DNA from: Hofstenia miamia
Lineage: Eukaryota; Xenacoelomorpha; Acoela
Reading direction: 5' to 3'
Assembly (NCBI GenBank): GCA_004352715.1
Contig: SCFE01000024.1
Span: 759,998-791,106, forward strand
Length of the DNA stretch: 31,109 nucleotides
Position numbers and translations under genes: made by a program. This document shows, piece by piece, positions 10,251-21,682 of the stretch (position 1 is its first letter; every line of letters begins with the position of its first letter). The notes below the pieces were generated by a model that was not told the DNA's origin, did not search any database, and saw only the letters and a program-made list of their open reading frames with translations.

Positions 10251-12270
10251 TCTTAGACCCTTAAGATAAACAACATTTGTGTAGTAATTATTAGGCATAC
10301 ACGAAAACATATTGCGGCATTCATACCACCATTTGTAATTTGTCTCTGTCTTAATGGGACAGAATAAGTCTAAATACTACTTACGAAAATCAAATAAATC
10401 AATATTTAGTGATCTAAGCAGTTATAGTTGTCCCATATACGCATTATGCGGTTTGAGATTGTCTGGTTGCCTGCAGAAGTTTACCATTATTAAATAAACT
10501 ACAGCAATGATAAGCATTTTATGAAGCGGAAAACGTAATCTTAATGCTATTAGAATTTTGGAAAGAGATTAATAACGTTTTAATTATATTTAGTGGATGA
10601 ACGAATAATAAGTTTTATTACAGGATTACGTTTTGCTAAATTTAGATAAGTTTATGAGTTTGGAATCCTGATTCATGTTCATATGGACAAATGTTTTATT
10701 TCAGATTTAATCATAAATTTGTTCAACTAGTGCAACACGGTTTATGGTTGTTTGTCTACTTTATGTTACAAACTTATATTTTATAGTCAAAACTATTGTA
10801 AAAGACATTCAGTTAATGCAGTGCCTACATAAAGAATTGTTTAGTAGGCTCAACACTAAAAAGGCTAAGGATTTTATATATAGCAAGCGGCTGGAAACGA
10901 CCATTTTGGAACCTTACTTTAATATACATAATTGCATTTGACTTTTGCAATATATGTTTGACATTAATTTTTGGTTTTTTGTCATTACTGTAGTGTATTT
11001 TTTACTATATTAAAAAGAGAAGATTGTCTCTTGCAACACCCATTGAAGAGCAATGAAGGCTTCCAACCTCAGTTGTGGAGAAACCAAGATGGATGCAAGA
11101 TCATTTGCATAACAAATAAATAAGATCATAAGATTTTGGGACTAATGATATTTCTGGCTGACAATTGCACATCAGAAGAGTGCCGAGCATAAATATATTT
11201 AGTATTAACTTTTACAAGAAAACTTCCTATATTGTCATGTGCTGGCACTGTTCAAGCGAATCAACATTTTCATCTATGGTGCTACTATATTAATCACCAT
11301 TGGCTATGTCATGCATTTTCGCTTGTAGTTGTTCTAGTCTAGGGCTTACTGTTGTAATCTTTGCTATATGCTAATTTTCAGGAAAATAAGAAATTGTGCT
11401 TTTCAACAAAAATTAAACAATTGCACTTCATTATGAATTTCAACATAAAATCTGAAAAATAGAAGTTTTTAAATTTCAAACCATCAAATTAAAAATTTTT
11501 ACTTATTTTGTAAAATTTGAAATACATGTGGACTTATATTTGTAATGATATTCTTAAATTATTAAGAATAGCATCGTGCAAAATTCTTTTTAGTCTTTCG
11601 AGTTACAATTTCATTGCATCAATTCAACTTTTGTTCTAAGGGGTTGCTTCTATATCTAATAAAAAATTTTGCATTTAAAATTATAAATTTTCTTCTTTTA
11701 TAATTGGATATGAAAAGCCCTACTGAAGTTAATCACACATAATTACTGTCCATCCTTTTCACAAGAACTCTCTATGAAAAGTTTAGTAGTTCATTTTTAG
11801 TTGAAGTTCTGAAATTCGCAAATATCCACCAATCTGCTATTGAATAAATCAATTTTGCTCTGATTTTTGAAAACTTTAATTAAGTCTTCTAAGCCGCCCA
11901 CATCGCATCTGGAATAAATTTTCCGTCATTGCAAGAACCAAGTAGTATTCTACACCCATGACAAAGTCAACAAAATTTTCCCATTTTTCTAATTTAAATT
12001 TGATGAATATTTAATGGGTGCAGGCAGCGTCTGGTTAAATATTCAACTCTCAAATTTATTCTAATTGAACAATTTTTAATATTTGCTTTGGCGGCGTTAT
12101 TTTGCCGACTTTATATTTTAGCGCAACAAAAATTCATTGTAAATTAAAATTGATTTTACCTCAAACTAATGCAGCACAGCTGTGTATTCTCAGCCTAAGA
12201 CTATATCCCCAATTTGCGGCAATAAATGATTGCAATGCCTTTCATAATTGCCTATGAATAGAGGAGGTCC
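10251..12270. other. 2-kb AT-rich stretch without recognised genes
   Basis: A 65-codon frame (10744-10941) and other small frames have no recognisable motif or flanking splice signals and are treated as chance. No transposon ends were identified. Confidence 0.45.
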
Positions 12271-12762
12271 AAGTAACAAAGATTCGGGACCATTGATGGT
12301 CCATTATTGTTTCTATTGTTGCCAATTATTGGCGCTTGGCCGCTATACCATTAATGGCCCAATGATACTTCTAACAATGAGCCAATAATGGAAGAAGTTT
12401 TAATCTTTTTTTCTCAAATTATTCATGTGATACAAAATAAAATGCTCAACATTTTTTTGAAAAATATTCCATAAAATATAAAACAAACATATGTAAACTA
12501 GCTGCAATCACTATGGTGATATTTTTACACAAACTATTATTCATTAAAAAATTATTTATATTCATTTTTTATAGTGTAAATATATTTGAAAATATTTAAT
12601 AATATTTTTCTGAAATCATTTGAATTTGCTTAAGAAACTTTATTATTGGCTCATTGTTGGATATATTGCTTTGCCATTAATGGCTCAGCGGCCAATCGCC
12701 AATAATTGGCAATAATAGAAAAAATAATGGGTCATTAATGGTCCATGAATACTTGCTGCTTA
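12271..12762. mobile_element. MITE with terminal inverted repeats of about 120 bp
   Basis: The left arm (12271-12391) and the reverse complement of the right arm (12639-12762) align along their length. They share GACCATTNATGNNCCATTAT, TTGCCAATTATTGGCG, TTGGCCGCT, CCATTAATGGC and AACAATGAGCCAATAAT. The arms themselves contain small palindromes (CCATTAATGG, CCAATTATTGG), so the unit can fold into a long hairpin. The centre (12392-12638) is AT-rich and non-coding. The arms are about 80% identical, implying an old insertion. The outer boundary and target duplication are unclear, so the superfamily is open. Confidence 0.85.
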
Positions 12763-13439
12763 GGTGGTAGGTGTACTAAAAATTAGTTTTTCTCAGCTTG
12801 CAAAACTTAAAACAAAAAATGTCTATATTAAGCCTTGTTCTGATATTTCCCGCACACAATTTCTAATTACATACTACACAATACACACAAGTATGGTCAA
12901 GTAGGGTCATTTTCCATCCTGCTTAATTATAGCTCGAACAGGCTCAGAATTATAGAAAGTATGTTAATGCAAAATTACAAAAACAACAAAAGTTATTCTT
13001 GAATTTGTTGGAAGCATACAACCATATTTGCCAAAAGGGACTGATTCCGCCCTATAAGCTTTTTTAAATATTAGTATTTTGAAAATCCCGATAAAACTGA
13101 GCATCAGTTAAAAAATTATTTTCTGCGATACATTCAGCAAATTTGATATATATAAATTATGCACTCATTTTTTAATTAACAATTTTATGTACTGTAGATA
13201 TAATCATTCATTTAAATTGCATTAAATATTTGTTAACTTCATTGCCGCTATCAATATTATTTTATCATTTTATTTATTTATTCATTTTATTTTCATTTGT
13301 AATTATTGTCTTTGGAAATAAAGTCTTTTTACTACCTTTTAAAATGATTTATTCATCATCATCATCTATAAACTACAAAGATAGTACAAATATCGTAAGC
13401 ACCATGTTCATTTTCCAGCTACGGTACTTTAAAATTATA
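12763..13439. other. AT-rich stretch including the 3' side of a LINE relic
   Basis: No gene is seen. A run TCATCATCATCATC (about 13353-13366) lies 3' of the minus-strand LINE relic and may be part of its tail. A plus-strand 85-codon hydrophobic frame (13230-13487) overlaps that relic and is treated as chance. Confidence 0.45.
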
Positions 13440-13985
13440 GGAGTACTTTTTCTTTATTCCTTGATTTTGCATAAAATAAGCACGTAATGCTTTCTTGAAA
13501 ATTGTAAAAGATCGTAAATTTAATGGTACTTCATTGAAAATCTCAGCAACTTTCACAAAAGAGGAATTTGCAGCATAGCTATTTTTATAGTGTTAAGTTT
13601 AGTGAACTTTTTAATGCGGTTATTAAATTTTAAATGATAATTGATTTCATTAGCAAATAATATATTATTGCCTAAAAGAATGTTGAGGAAGTACAGCAAG
13701 GAAATATATGAGAGATATTTGATAGGTTTCATGCGAAACATGTGAAAACCTGGGCGCATTAGCAATTTAGCCAATTGCCCAATTTGACATAAATTCAATT
13801 TTTTGCCATTCGACAACATACTTGCCAACAGATGGTTGACTAAAGATGCCGTGTACATGTACACGAGTGTATTTAATCAAAAAATGCTTTGGAAGTAAGG
13901 TACTTATTACAGAAATCCGAGAGTTGAATCTACCAAGTTTGCGGATTTTATCATTTAAAAATCTGTGAAGTTCAGGTTACATTTT
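13440..13985 (-). pseudogene. LINE relic 1, C-terminal region of an RT-type ORF
   Basis: On the minus strand, frames from about 13985 to 13440 read as a broken LINE C-terminus. An upstream part has KIRKLGRFNSRIS, then LLPKHFLIKYTRVHVHGIFS, then a segment ending MSNWAIG followed by a stop. After stops and a frameshift comes NSSFVKVAEIFNEVPLNLRS and FTIFKKALRAYF. The last part matches the usual LINE ending in which an 'F-x-LPLELR...FK-x-x-L' block follows the thumb. At least one stop and one frameshift make it non-functional. The relic at 14100-14560 is a diverged sister. CR1/L2/jockey-group origin is inferred; no catalytic motif is retained. Confidence 0.6.
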
Positions 13986-14099
13986 AACGATTTATTGCTA
14001 CTATTCAAATGCATTTATTAGCATCTATAAACTAAGAAACAAAAAATAAACAAATATTGTGTACAAATAAAGCGAATCTTACATTTATGGAACCTTAAA

Positions 14100-14560
14100 A
14101 ATAAATGAGTAGCTTTTGCTGGGTAGCTCCCCATTTATTTCTTGCGAGATTTTGAATTTAATACCTTTGCTTAAAATTTTGGTGTTCTTAATAGTAATGC
14201 TTAAGTTGTTGAATATTACTGAAGCCATTAGGAAAAAGGAAAACTTCATAGTTGTTGTTGATAAGTATAATCTTAATATATGAACTTTTACGTTAATTAT
14301 AAATTAGATATTTTTGTCCAGTGTCTTTACTAAAACTAGGAGACATATTTAATATAATTTGAAAGAATTTAATAACCGAAAAGTATACCACACACTTAAA
14401 CTCTTTGATCACGAAGGATGCATGTGAGAACCTAATAGTTGCATAGTCCAATTTGTCATTTTCTCAATATCTTCCCATTTATTTTTGTAATGACCCAAGC
14501 ATAACAGCAATCCATAACTAATTATTCCATATAGATGTGCTCTAACATATTTAATTACCA
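14100..14560 (-). pseudogene. LINE relic 2, sister of the relic at 13440-13985
   Basis: From about 14556 downwards on the minus strand, a frame reads VIKYVRAHLYGIISYGLL, then GHYKNKWEDIEKMTNWTM, before a stop near 14415. It aligns with relic 1 (KYTRVHVHGIFS... and EWQKIEFMSNWAIG). Further downstream the pattern NNYEVFLFPNGFSNI and a terminal FKVP-like piece are still visible, but frames are broken. The upstream end lies at the (ACT)n tract (14558-14597), which may mark the 5' truncation point. Two copies of one family in the same orientation within 1 kb could be separate insertions or a local duplication. Confidence 0.5.
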
Positions 14561-14597
14561 CTACTACTACTACTACTATTACTACTACTAATACTAA
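14558..14597 (+). repeat. (ACT)n/(TAC)n imperfect microsatellite
   Basis: ACTACTACT units interrupted by ATT and AAT triplets. It sits exactly at the upstream end of LINE relic 2. Confidence 0.9.
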
Positions 14598-16743
14598 ATT
14601 GAGAAGTATTCTTAAGAAAATTGAAGCAATTTCACCAGCCCATGGTGCTTAACCCCTAGAAGTATACCACTAAGGCCGATTTGAACGTGAGACACCTCTG
14701 GCGACTCTTGGCACGCAGTGTGCTGATCTGTGTTGAGTCTGACCAGCAGAGTAAACCGAAGGCTGAACTTCAGTTGAGAGGGTGCGTATTTTCACACAAT
14801 AACTAGCACAACACAACAGCAAAAAACTTTTGGGCCACACAACACAATAAAATCTTAAATGTATTTGTAAGATATCAATGCAAATGATACCAAATGCTTG
14901 CGATGTTTGTCACACCAAATTTCTTTGAATAACAAAATATAGTGATTTGAATATCATTACAACTCAACCGAATTTTTAGTAAATTTATTTATTAAAAAAA
15001 AGATAATTTCTTTCAGAAGCAACATAATTTTAAAGAAACAATTAATTCCGATCATTTGTAGTTGAAATGCTGATATTTTGCTTATATTTACAACTTTTGA
15101 TTAAGATTTTGGCAGTTAAGGGAATTTGAATTTCTCATAAAAAACTGTATAACTTTGTAGAATGGAACAAATGTATTCTAATATTAAGCTCAAATGATAT
15201 ATACCTATAAACCTGAGCTGGTGTGAAAATAATAATCCCACAAATTCCAGCTAGGTTAACTAAAAAAATGCAGCTCAGTGATGAAGATTCAATAAAGGAG
15301 CTGAACCCGACATACAATTTGACTATTGATTTTCTTATTTGTCTCGACCTGACTAGTAGAAAACTAAGTACTCAATTTAAAAATATACATGAGTTGGAAA
15401 AAAATACGAGGAGAAACATTAAAAATGATATAACTAGATAGTGCAAAAATTGCCACCGTGAAGAAAGCTGATCGTTAACAGTTGATGTGAAAAAAAATAA
15501 AGTTATTCTCGCTAAATTAAAAATATATTTGCATTTTATCCAGTTTATCATAACCGACGATTACCCGACTTAGCCTGCCAATTAAGCGTACCCGACCCCA
15601 ACCCTACTGAAATTCAGGTACATATGTCCATCTCAGGCCCAGCAGAAAACCAGCTTTACAGGTGAAATTTCAATCCAGCTCACTCCAGCTGGGTATGAAT
15701 GCCTATTTAAATCTCTGATTTACATAAAATATTTTATCAATAGCATCTCTTTACTTAAGATAATACTGAATCGTTAATATGTTTTAAAATGTTACTTCCA
15801 GCATAAAAACATAAATTAATGTCATTTACATTTTGATTTGAGCATGGAAGCAGTCTATTATTTAAATGTCACTAGTACGTTAACACTTTCAAAAACAGTG
15901 TCAGGTATATTATATTTGTAAAATTTTGTTTCCTTAACAAATCCTAAGATATAATAATACAATATAAGTCAATTTTGACACATTAATTAAGATAAAATAT
16001 CGATATTATTGCAAAAACCGCCTTAAAATTAACGTTTGCTCTTAAACAGTTTTATTGGAACAAACAATTTACAAAAATTAAGTTGTCGTTTTCGGGAACA
16101 TTTTTAAAATAATAGCGCATACGAATAGGGACAAAATTCTAAACTTAATTTACACACGAAAAAATTCCACATACTTGTTTTACAAAAATTCTAAGTATAT
16201 CTAAATCAATTAAAAAACAATGTTCATAATAGTTTTCACAATATTTTGTTTTGCTCTGGGATGACAACTCTTAGAATGTGTATCTAAGCATACCATTTTT
16301 GAGAACGTTCATTCTTAAACACGATATTAATGGTTGACCAAATTTGCTTCCAAAATTTTGATAACACATACATTTGTATATTTCCAATAAATTTTTCAAC
16401 TAAAACTAAGGAATTCGTAGATAATAAACTTCCTAAGTTTAAGTTTCGTTATGGAGTAGGGCTTAGAAGAGGTGTGTTGTGAGCTGAGTGTTTTTAAGTG
16501 TAAGTGCATATAGTATATGGTTACATTTTTCAAACAAAGATGTGTCAAGAAATAGAGAAGAAAAAGTACCAGTTCCATTTTGATATATATATGGAAGAGT
16601 AAGAAGAAGGACGCAATGATTTAAAGTGGCTACCGCTTTCAAGTAGGAGGTATTTGATTATTTAGATTTAAGATTTCGTAGGGTTTGAAATAAGATTGGA
16701 GATTGCCGTTTGAATCGTTACAGACTGGAAAGATTTCAAGAAT

Positions 16744-16745
<2 letters not shown>
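14598..16745. other. AT-rich stretch, no gene recognised; two GC-richer patches
   Basis: A GC-richer patch at 14636-14790 contains a minus-strand GTTCAAATC word like a tRNA B box, but no A box at proper spacing, so a SINE is only a possibility. A second patch at 15555-15650 is rich in CCCGAC and reads on the minus strand as GAGATGGACATATG...GGGGTCGGGTACG, recalling hAT-type ends. Small frames at 15135-15441 and 16396-16578 have no recognisable motif. Confidence 0.4.

Positions 16746-16789
<44 letters not shown>
16746..16789 (+). repeat. (TAA)n microsatellite
   Basis: About 14 uninterrupted TAA units, 300 bp upstream of the R4/Dong-like relic at 17089. It yields long poly-Ile, poly-Asn or poly-Leu frames that are not genes. 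Confidence 0.97.
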
Positions 16790-17088
16790 TTTGTATAATC
16801 ATAACAATGATATCTACACACCTACGATAATGGACTCGATTTTGTTGTGATTCTATACACTCTTTTGCACCAGGTGTTACCATTCTTTGAAAGTGCTTAT
16901 AATATTAAATAGTTGATTAAGGAGTGTCATATGCTAAAATTGTGAATATAAATAATTTTACCAATGCATGATTATCACATTATTACTTAATTCATTCCTA
17001 AAATATTAAAAACACAACACATGGTGTGTTTAAAGTATATTCATTTATTAAATATTTAATACAGCCCATTGAAATCCCCTGCAGGGAC

Positions 17089-17391
17089 TAAAGGAATATG
17101 TTGCAAAGCAACCTAAGAAATCACTACTGGGGTCAGTATGAAGTTACCGAGGATAAGAAACAAGGGTGAGGGAAAGAAAGCATACCAGAGGAGGATACAA
17201 GCCCATAGACAAACAAGGTATAGGCAGAAGACAGTGCATGGAAAATACTGAAGGAATACACAAAAATGGGACTTAGAAGAAAGCAATGAGTGGTTAAAGA
17301 AAGACACAGAAGCAATGTTAATGGCAGCACAGGGGCTAGCAGTAAAGATAAACTGTGTAAGAATGCATTTAGAAAAAAGGCTGACGTAAGT
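17089..17391 (+). pseudogene. R4/Dong-like retrotransposon relic, copy C
   Basis: This 300-bp fragment aligns with 2630-2940 of copy A in the same orientation. Shared words include GGAATATGT, AAAGCAACC, ATACCAGAG, AGACAAACAAGGTATAGGCA, AAGTGGTTAAAGAA-like and ATGGCAGCACAGG. It corresponds to the region between the reverse transcriptase thumb and the zinc knuckle. Indels and stops disrupt every frame, and identity to copy A is by eye about three quarters, so it is much older than copies A and B. Both ends are internal to the element. It shows the family has been present in this lineage for a long time. Confidence 0.8.
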
Positions 17392-18804
17392 CAATTTCAG
17401 TAGCAGTTCGTGGTGCGCCTATTTTCCTGAAATAAACTCTGGTTTTCTACACCCGGTTCATGGAAGCTGTTTTGTTATATTGGAATAATCTGAAAGTACT
17501 TATCTTATTTATCTCAAAAACGCTTCTGCCTCAGGTGATATAGGCCACCAGTGAATTGGAGGGATGCTGTGTTGAATTTCCCTTCTTTTTTGGTGCTTTA
17601 TGGGAAAAGCTATCAGCATTCCAATGGCAAATAGCGACGACCTAATTTAGGCCAAATTTTTAAATTTGTTTACTTGTACTGTACAGATTACTCAAGAAAT
17701 GCATTTGTGTCACATTTATTACTTGTACATATGTGTCTTTAATATTAAAAAGTATTTAAATAATTCGTTTCGATTAAATCCTATGAAATGTTTGAAGAGA
17801 AAAAAATATCTTATTTTTGTGTTTAATGAACATCAACGACTGCTTAAACTGCAGAATGGCTGCTAAAAATATCCTGGTTTATTTAAATATTTGATAAAAT
17901 TTACAATTACATTGTTAACATGTATATGTAAAATATTTTTGACATAAATGAATAAAAATATCATTAAAAACCGTAATTTGCACAATGTCCTGCTGTTAAA
18001 TACGGTATACTATGAGACATGCGGCCATGTATTTAGTAGACATATGAAATCTAATCCCATAAACTATAAAATTTATGTAAGAATTAAAGCAAAATCTGAA
18101 AATACCAATGGCCTAAGTTTTTGTGATCTAATTTCCTTTATCGCGGCCGTCTTTATAGTAGATTTTGGCTTATGGCAGAATAAGGACATTATTCTAAAGA
18201 TGTTCTGATTATAGTGAAATAAATAATACAAAGCATCTTTTTGCGTAATGAAAAGAATTTATTTTTGCCATGTTTTAAACATAATGATTTAGTTTATGTT
18301 AAGATACTTCGGTGGATACCGTATTTCATAAAGACAAGACTCAATAAAACTCTGATTCAAGCCTTTTGTGAAGAACTTTTTTAAGTAACTAAAATTACAT
18401 TAATAGACAAAACCTAAAGTAGATCTTGAAACACAGCTACGTTTTTTTGAATTCCCCCCCCTCGCATTATAGTGTTTTAGTGATACTTAAGTATATTAGA
18501 AAAATTCTTAAAAAGATTGTCAACTGGAAAATCGTGGAATTACCACATAAATACATTGCAAATAATTATGATGCGGTAAACATTTGCACAGAAAATTCAA
18601 ATATCACGTAAATTTCACTAATAAAAAATCTATCGAAAAGTTATATTTTACGAAAATCAATATCCTCAAAGTCGGAAGTGAGTTTCTGTGACATATCTGC
18701 CTTTTCTATCAAACCCTCTCTCAAAAGTGATAGAGTTATTAATTACTTTTGGCATGCTTTGTTTTGCTAGGCCCTCAACAAATTCATACCCGGTGAACAG
18801 TTAT

Positions 18805-18807
<3 letters not shown>
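17392..18807. other. AT-rich stretch, no gene recognised
   Basis: Three small plus-strand frames (17666-17866, 17948-18208, 18426-18611) lack recognisable motifs. The 86-codon frame at 17948 is the longest and could be an exon fragment, but no clear flanking splice sites were found. Confidence 0.4.

Positions 18808-18838
<31 letters not shown>
18808..18838. repeat. (TA)n tract, left border of DNA transposon
   Basis: About 15 TA units directly abut the left terminal inverted repeat. A similar tract (20901-20932) abuts the right one. Confidence 0.95.
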
Positions 18839-18841
<3 letters not shown>

Positions 18842-20897
18842 GATGGTCAATAAATACAAACATCTAAATTTCTTTTCTCCCTGGCCTGATTCTGTTTCCA
18901 TTTTAATAAAAAACAATGTATTCAAAATTAGAAGCCAATCAAATAATATTTAGAGGTGGCTCAACAGTCTCCAAGATTTGAAAGTTTCCTACAGAGCGCA
19001 CATTGCATTATCTTTTGATGCACGAGCATGTTAGTGTTGCGTCATCCTTTATCGGCCATTCAGTTCAACACTAGGATCGTCTGTGAGAGGTTGCAAAGAT
19101 GTTTCGCTAGTATTTTTCTTCCTTTATTCTTTCGAGATGGTCAAAACACGTGGTTTTTACATAATTGAAGAAACATCTAATAAAATTCTGGGTGCTAAAC
19201 TAGGAACAAGTGCTAAGTGTATTTTTGCATCACCATATGACAAAAAACAAAACTGTAAGTTAAAGTGCAGCTATAGTAACTAGTGAAGTAGAAGCTTACT
19301 GGAACAAAATTATAGAAAAAATATAGAAGTTGTTCAATCAGTGGAAACTTTTGAGGAAAAACAAGGGGAGAGGAGGAAAGCAAGAGAGAAATGAAAAAGA
19401 ATTCAAGATCACAATGAAGAACCTATTTGATGTGGCACATGCTAATGCAATGTCCTTAATTCGCATTCAAGGAGATAAAGACTTCCTAAAAGCGCAATGA
19501 GAACTCGGCCGTCGCGGCTCATTTGCCGCAAAGGATACCAAACGGGCTGCATTTTGAAGCAAGATCGCAACAGCGAGAACAAGAACTGAAGAAGCGCAGA
19601 CAAAAACACACTGTTGAAGCCGAGGAATCTACAAGTAAAGTTATGCTGGAAGGATCTTCTTCATCAACAGAGGAAGATGACTCTTCAGAGTCTTCATCAA
19701 CTATGGAAACTGACAATGGACAGAGACAGAATGAAAAAGCTCCACAAAGAAAACGGTTTCGACCAAAGAATGTTTGTACCCCAGGGCTTACAGCAGCTCT
19801 GAAAAGGACATGTTCAACAGATCGGAATGCTCTGTTTATTGTAGTTGAAACAGCCAAAAGTCTAGGACATAATCCTAGCGAGATTAATATTAGCCCTTCC
19901 AGTGTCAAGCGCCACAGCGAAAAGCAACGTCGGCAGCAGTGGACATATTTATACAATGCATTCAAAGCTGAAGGGAAAACCTGCATTGCGCATTGGGATA
20001 GCAAGTTATTACCATCTCTCCTCTGTTAAAAGACATCCATTGACCGCCTTCCAGTTTTGATTACAGATATCTCTACTGGAGAAACACAGCTTCTTGGTTT
20101 TCCAAAACTGACTTTAGGAACTGGCGAGAATCAAGCTACAGCAGTTTATGAATTGTTACATGATTGGGGTTTGGAAGAAGGTTGTAGGTTTTTGCTTTGA
20201 TACAACTGCATCAAACGCGGGACGTCGAGCTGGAGTATGCACCCTTCTGGAACAGAAAATTGGACACACAGTCCTTAATGCATCACATTTATGAAATCAT
20301 TCTTGCTGCAGTATTCTCTACAGCTCCGGAGCTTCCTCGTGTCCCGATGTCCAATTTTTTTGTTGGTTTCAAAAGAATTGGGGCTCCCTTTACAAGTCCA
20401 ACTATCAAACTGGATAGGACTTGAAGGTGCTGAACCCTGACAGGGAGCATATCCGTAAGTTTGCAAAATCCAAGTTAGCACAGGGTAATCACAGAGATGA
20501 TTACAAGGAATTCCTGGAGTTAGCTATTGTTTGTCTTGGAGGGAGTCTTCTGAGTTTTAATTTCAAGAAACCTGGTTCTTTCCATCATGCCAAATGGATG
20601 GCAAAAGTGCTGTATTGTCTTAATATTTGGATGTTCCGTGGACAACTTAAACACCCACATCTTCAAAGTCCCTACTAGCATCTGTACCACATTGAGTGTT
20701 TGGCAAGCATGATGCCCCCGTCTATGAGCGGATAATACCCAGTTGTCTGACAAACACTGGGGGAGCCAGGAGCCACCTCTAAATATTATTTGATTGGCTT
20801 CAAATTTTGCACGCATTGTTTTCTATCTAAATGGAAACAAAATTAGACCGGGGAGCAAAGAAATTCATACTTTAAATTTTCACCCCTATGGTCCATC

Positions 20898-20900
<3 letters not shown>
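18838..20900 (+). mobile_element. DNA transposon (about 2.06 kb) with TIRs of about 125 bp
   Basis: The left end (18838-18963) and the reverse complement of the right end (20770-20900) align. Both begin TTA(G/A)GATGG and share CTGNTTNTGTTTCCATTT-like sequence, AAACAATG, GAAGCCAATCAAATAATATT and TAGAGGTGGCTC. Between them is a broken transposase (19137-20678). Both ends abut (TA)n tracts, so insertion at TA or TTAA inside a TA microsatellite is likely; the exact target duplication cannot be separated from the repeat. Divergence between the arms and the coding breaks show it is inactive. The superfamily is not assigned with confidence. Confidence 0.85.
19137..20678 (+). pseudogene. Broken transposase of the DDE-like 'CFDTTASN' family
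   Basis: Pieces lie in order in shifting frames. The likely start is ATG 19137 (MVKTRGFYIIEE). An acidic/serine-rich and basic linker follows (19614-19770), then KNVCTPGLTAALKRT (19768-19812) and CIAHWDSKLLPSLL (19981-20022). After a stop come DRLPVLITD, QLLGFPKLTLGTGENQATAV and HDWGLEEG (20037-20185), then after a frameshift CFDTTASNAGRRAG and CTLLEQKIGHTV (about 20196-20263), then HHIYEIILAAVF, and finally KSKLAQGNHRDDYKEFLELA and HHAKWMAKVLYCLNIWMFR (20473-20640). This order matches a transposase-like family repeated in many arthropod and cnidarian genomes. The CFDTTASN block probably carries a catalytic Asp; that is inference. At least three frame breaks make it dead. The C-terminus seems short. 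Confidence 0.7.

Positions 20901-20932
<32 letters not shown>
20901..20932. repeat. (TA)n tract, right border of DNA transposon, ends at single N
   Basis: The TA tract runs to the single N at 20933, after which the duplicated 705-bp block begins. A contig probably ends here. Confidence 0.95.
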
Positions 20933-20933
20933 N

Positions 20934-21602
20934 AACGAAGATATTTTCTATTATGTCATTGCTGTTTTCACTAACAGCATATTTAAATGCAAGTGTACCT
21001 GTTAGAATTTGCCTTCCAAAGTAGCCCAACAAATTACCTGTAAAATTTTACAATTTATGGTACAACTTATTAAAGTTGTGTCACTAACCCGTGGTGCCCG
21101 CGAAGACTTTACCCATACCTGCGGGTACGTCAGGGTAGAAACGCGTGCCCGCGGGTAGACCCATACCCGCACAGCTCTAGGTAAAATACATTTCTTTAAA
21201 TAAATGTTTAAATATTTTGGGGGTCAGAATCACCTCAGTGTTATTGAGTATCATGATTCTTATCTTAAATAATCATCATTTTGCGAATTGAATGATTATT
21301 AAATTGATATGTTTTCTATGCACCACGAAATTTGGGGATTCCTAGGGTTAAACTATCATTTTAAATTTGATAAAACTAAACTGCCGTCAATAATAGGCAT
21401 TTTATTTCCATTCTAGTAGGCGATTCATGAACAAACATCATGATCTTTTGCTGTACTGTCTTAGAATAGTTTCTACAAATTCACTATCCAGATTATCATC
21501 AATATTTTGTTTATATTGCAGAATTGTTGCAGAGTCAAAATCAGTATGTAAAATCATTCAGCTTCGTTAGTTTAGATTCAATAGCATGCTGTATTGCTTG
21601 CT

Positions 21603-21638
<36 letters not shown>
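20934..21638 (+). repeat. 705-bp block, second copy (partner 624-1328)
   Basis: Sequence matches 624-1328 at every position checked. It starts abruptly in mid-sequence after the single N, with nothing resembling positions 1-623 before it, which points to a contig start and not a duplication breakpoint. Confidence 0.9.

Positions 21639-21666
<28 letters not shown>
21606..21666 (+). repeat. (TAA)n microsatellite, 5' border of R4/Dong-like copy B
   Basis: About 20 units, ending at a 16-N gap (21667-21682). Beyond the gap the sequence is already within the element. Confidence 0.97.
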
Positions 21667-21682
21667 NNNNNNNNNNNNNNNN

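Noticed and set aside
13230-13487. Hydrophobic 85-codon plus-strand frame
   Set aside because: T-rich complement of a LINE 3' region; hydrophobic residues follow from base composition.
14636-14790. Possible tRNA-derived SINE
   Set aside because: A B-box-like GTTCAAATC is present on the minus strand but no A box at the right distance and no tail were found.
19519-20004. 161-codon minus-strand frame opposite the transposase
   Set aside because: Shadow of the plus-strand transposase, whose conserved blocks continue in other plus frames.
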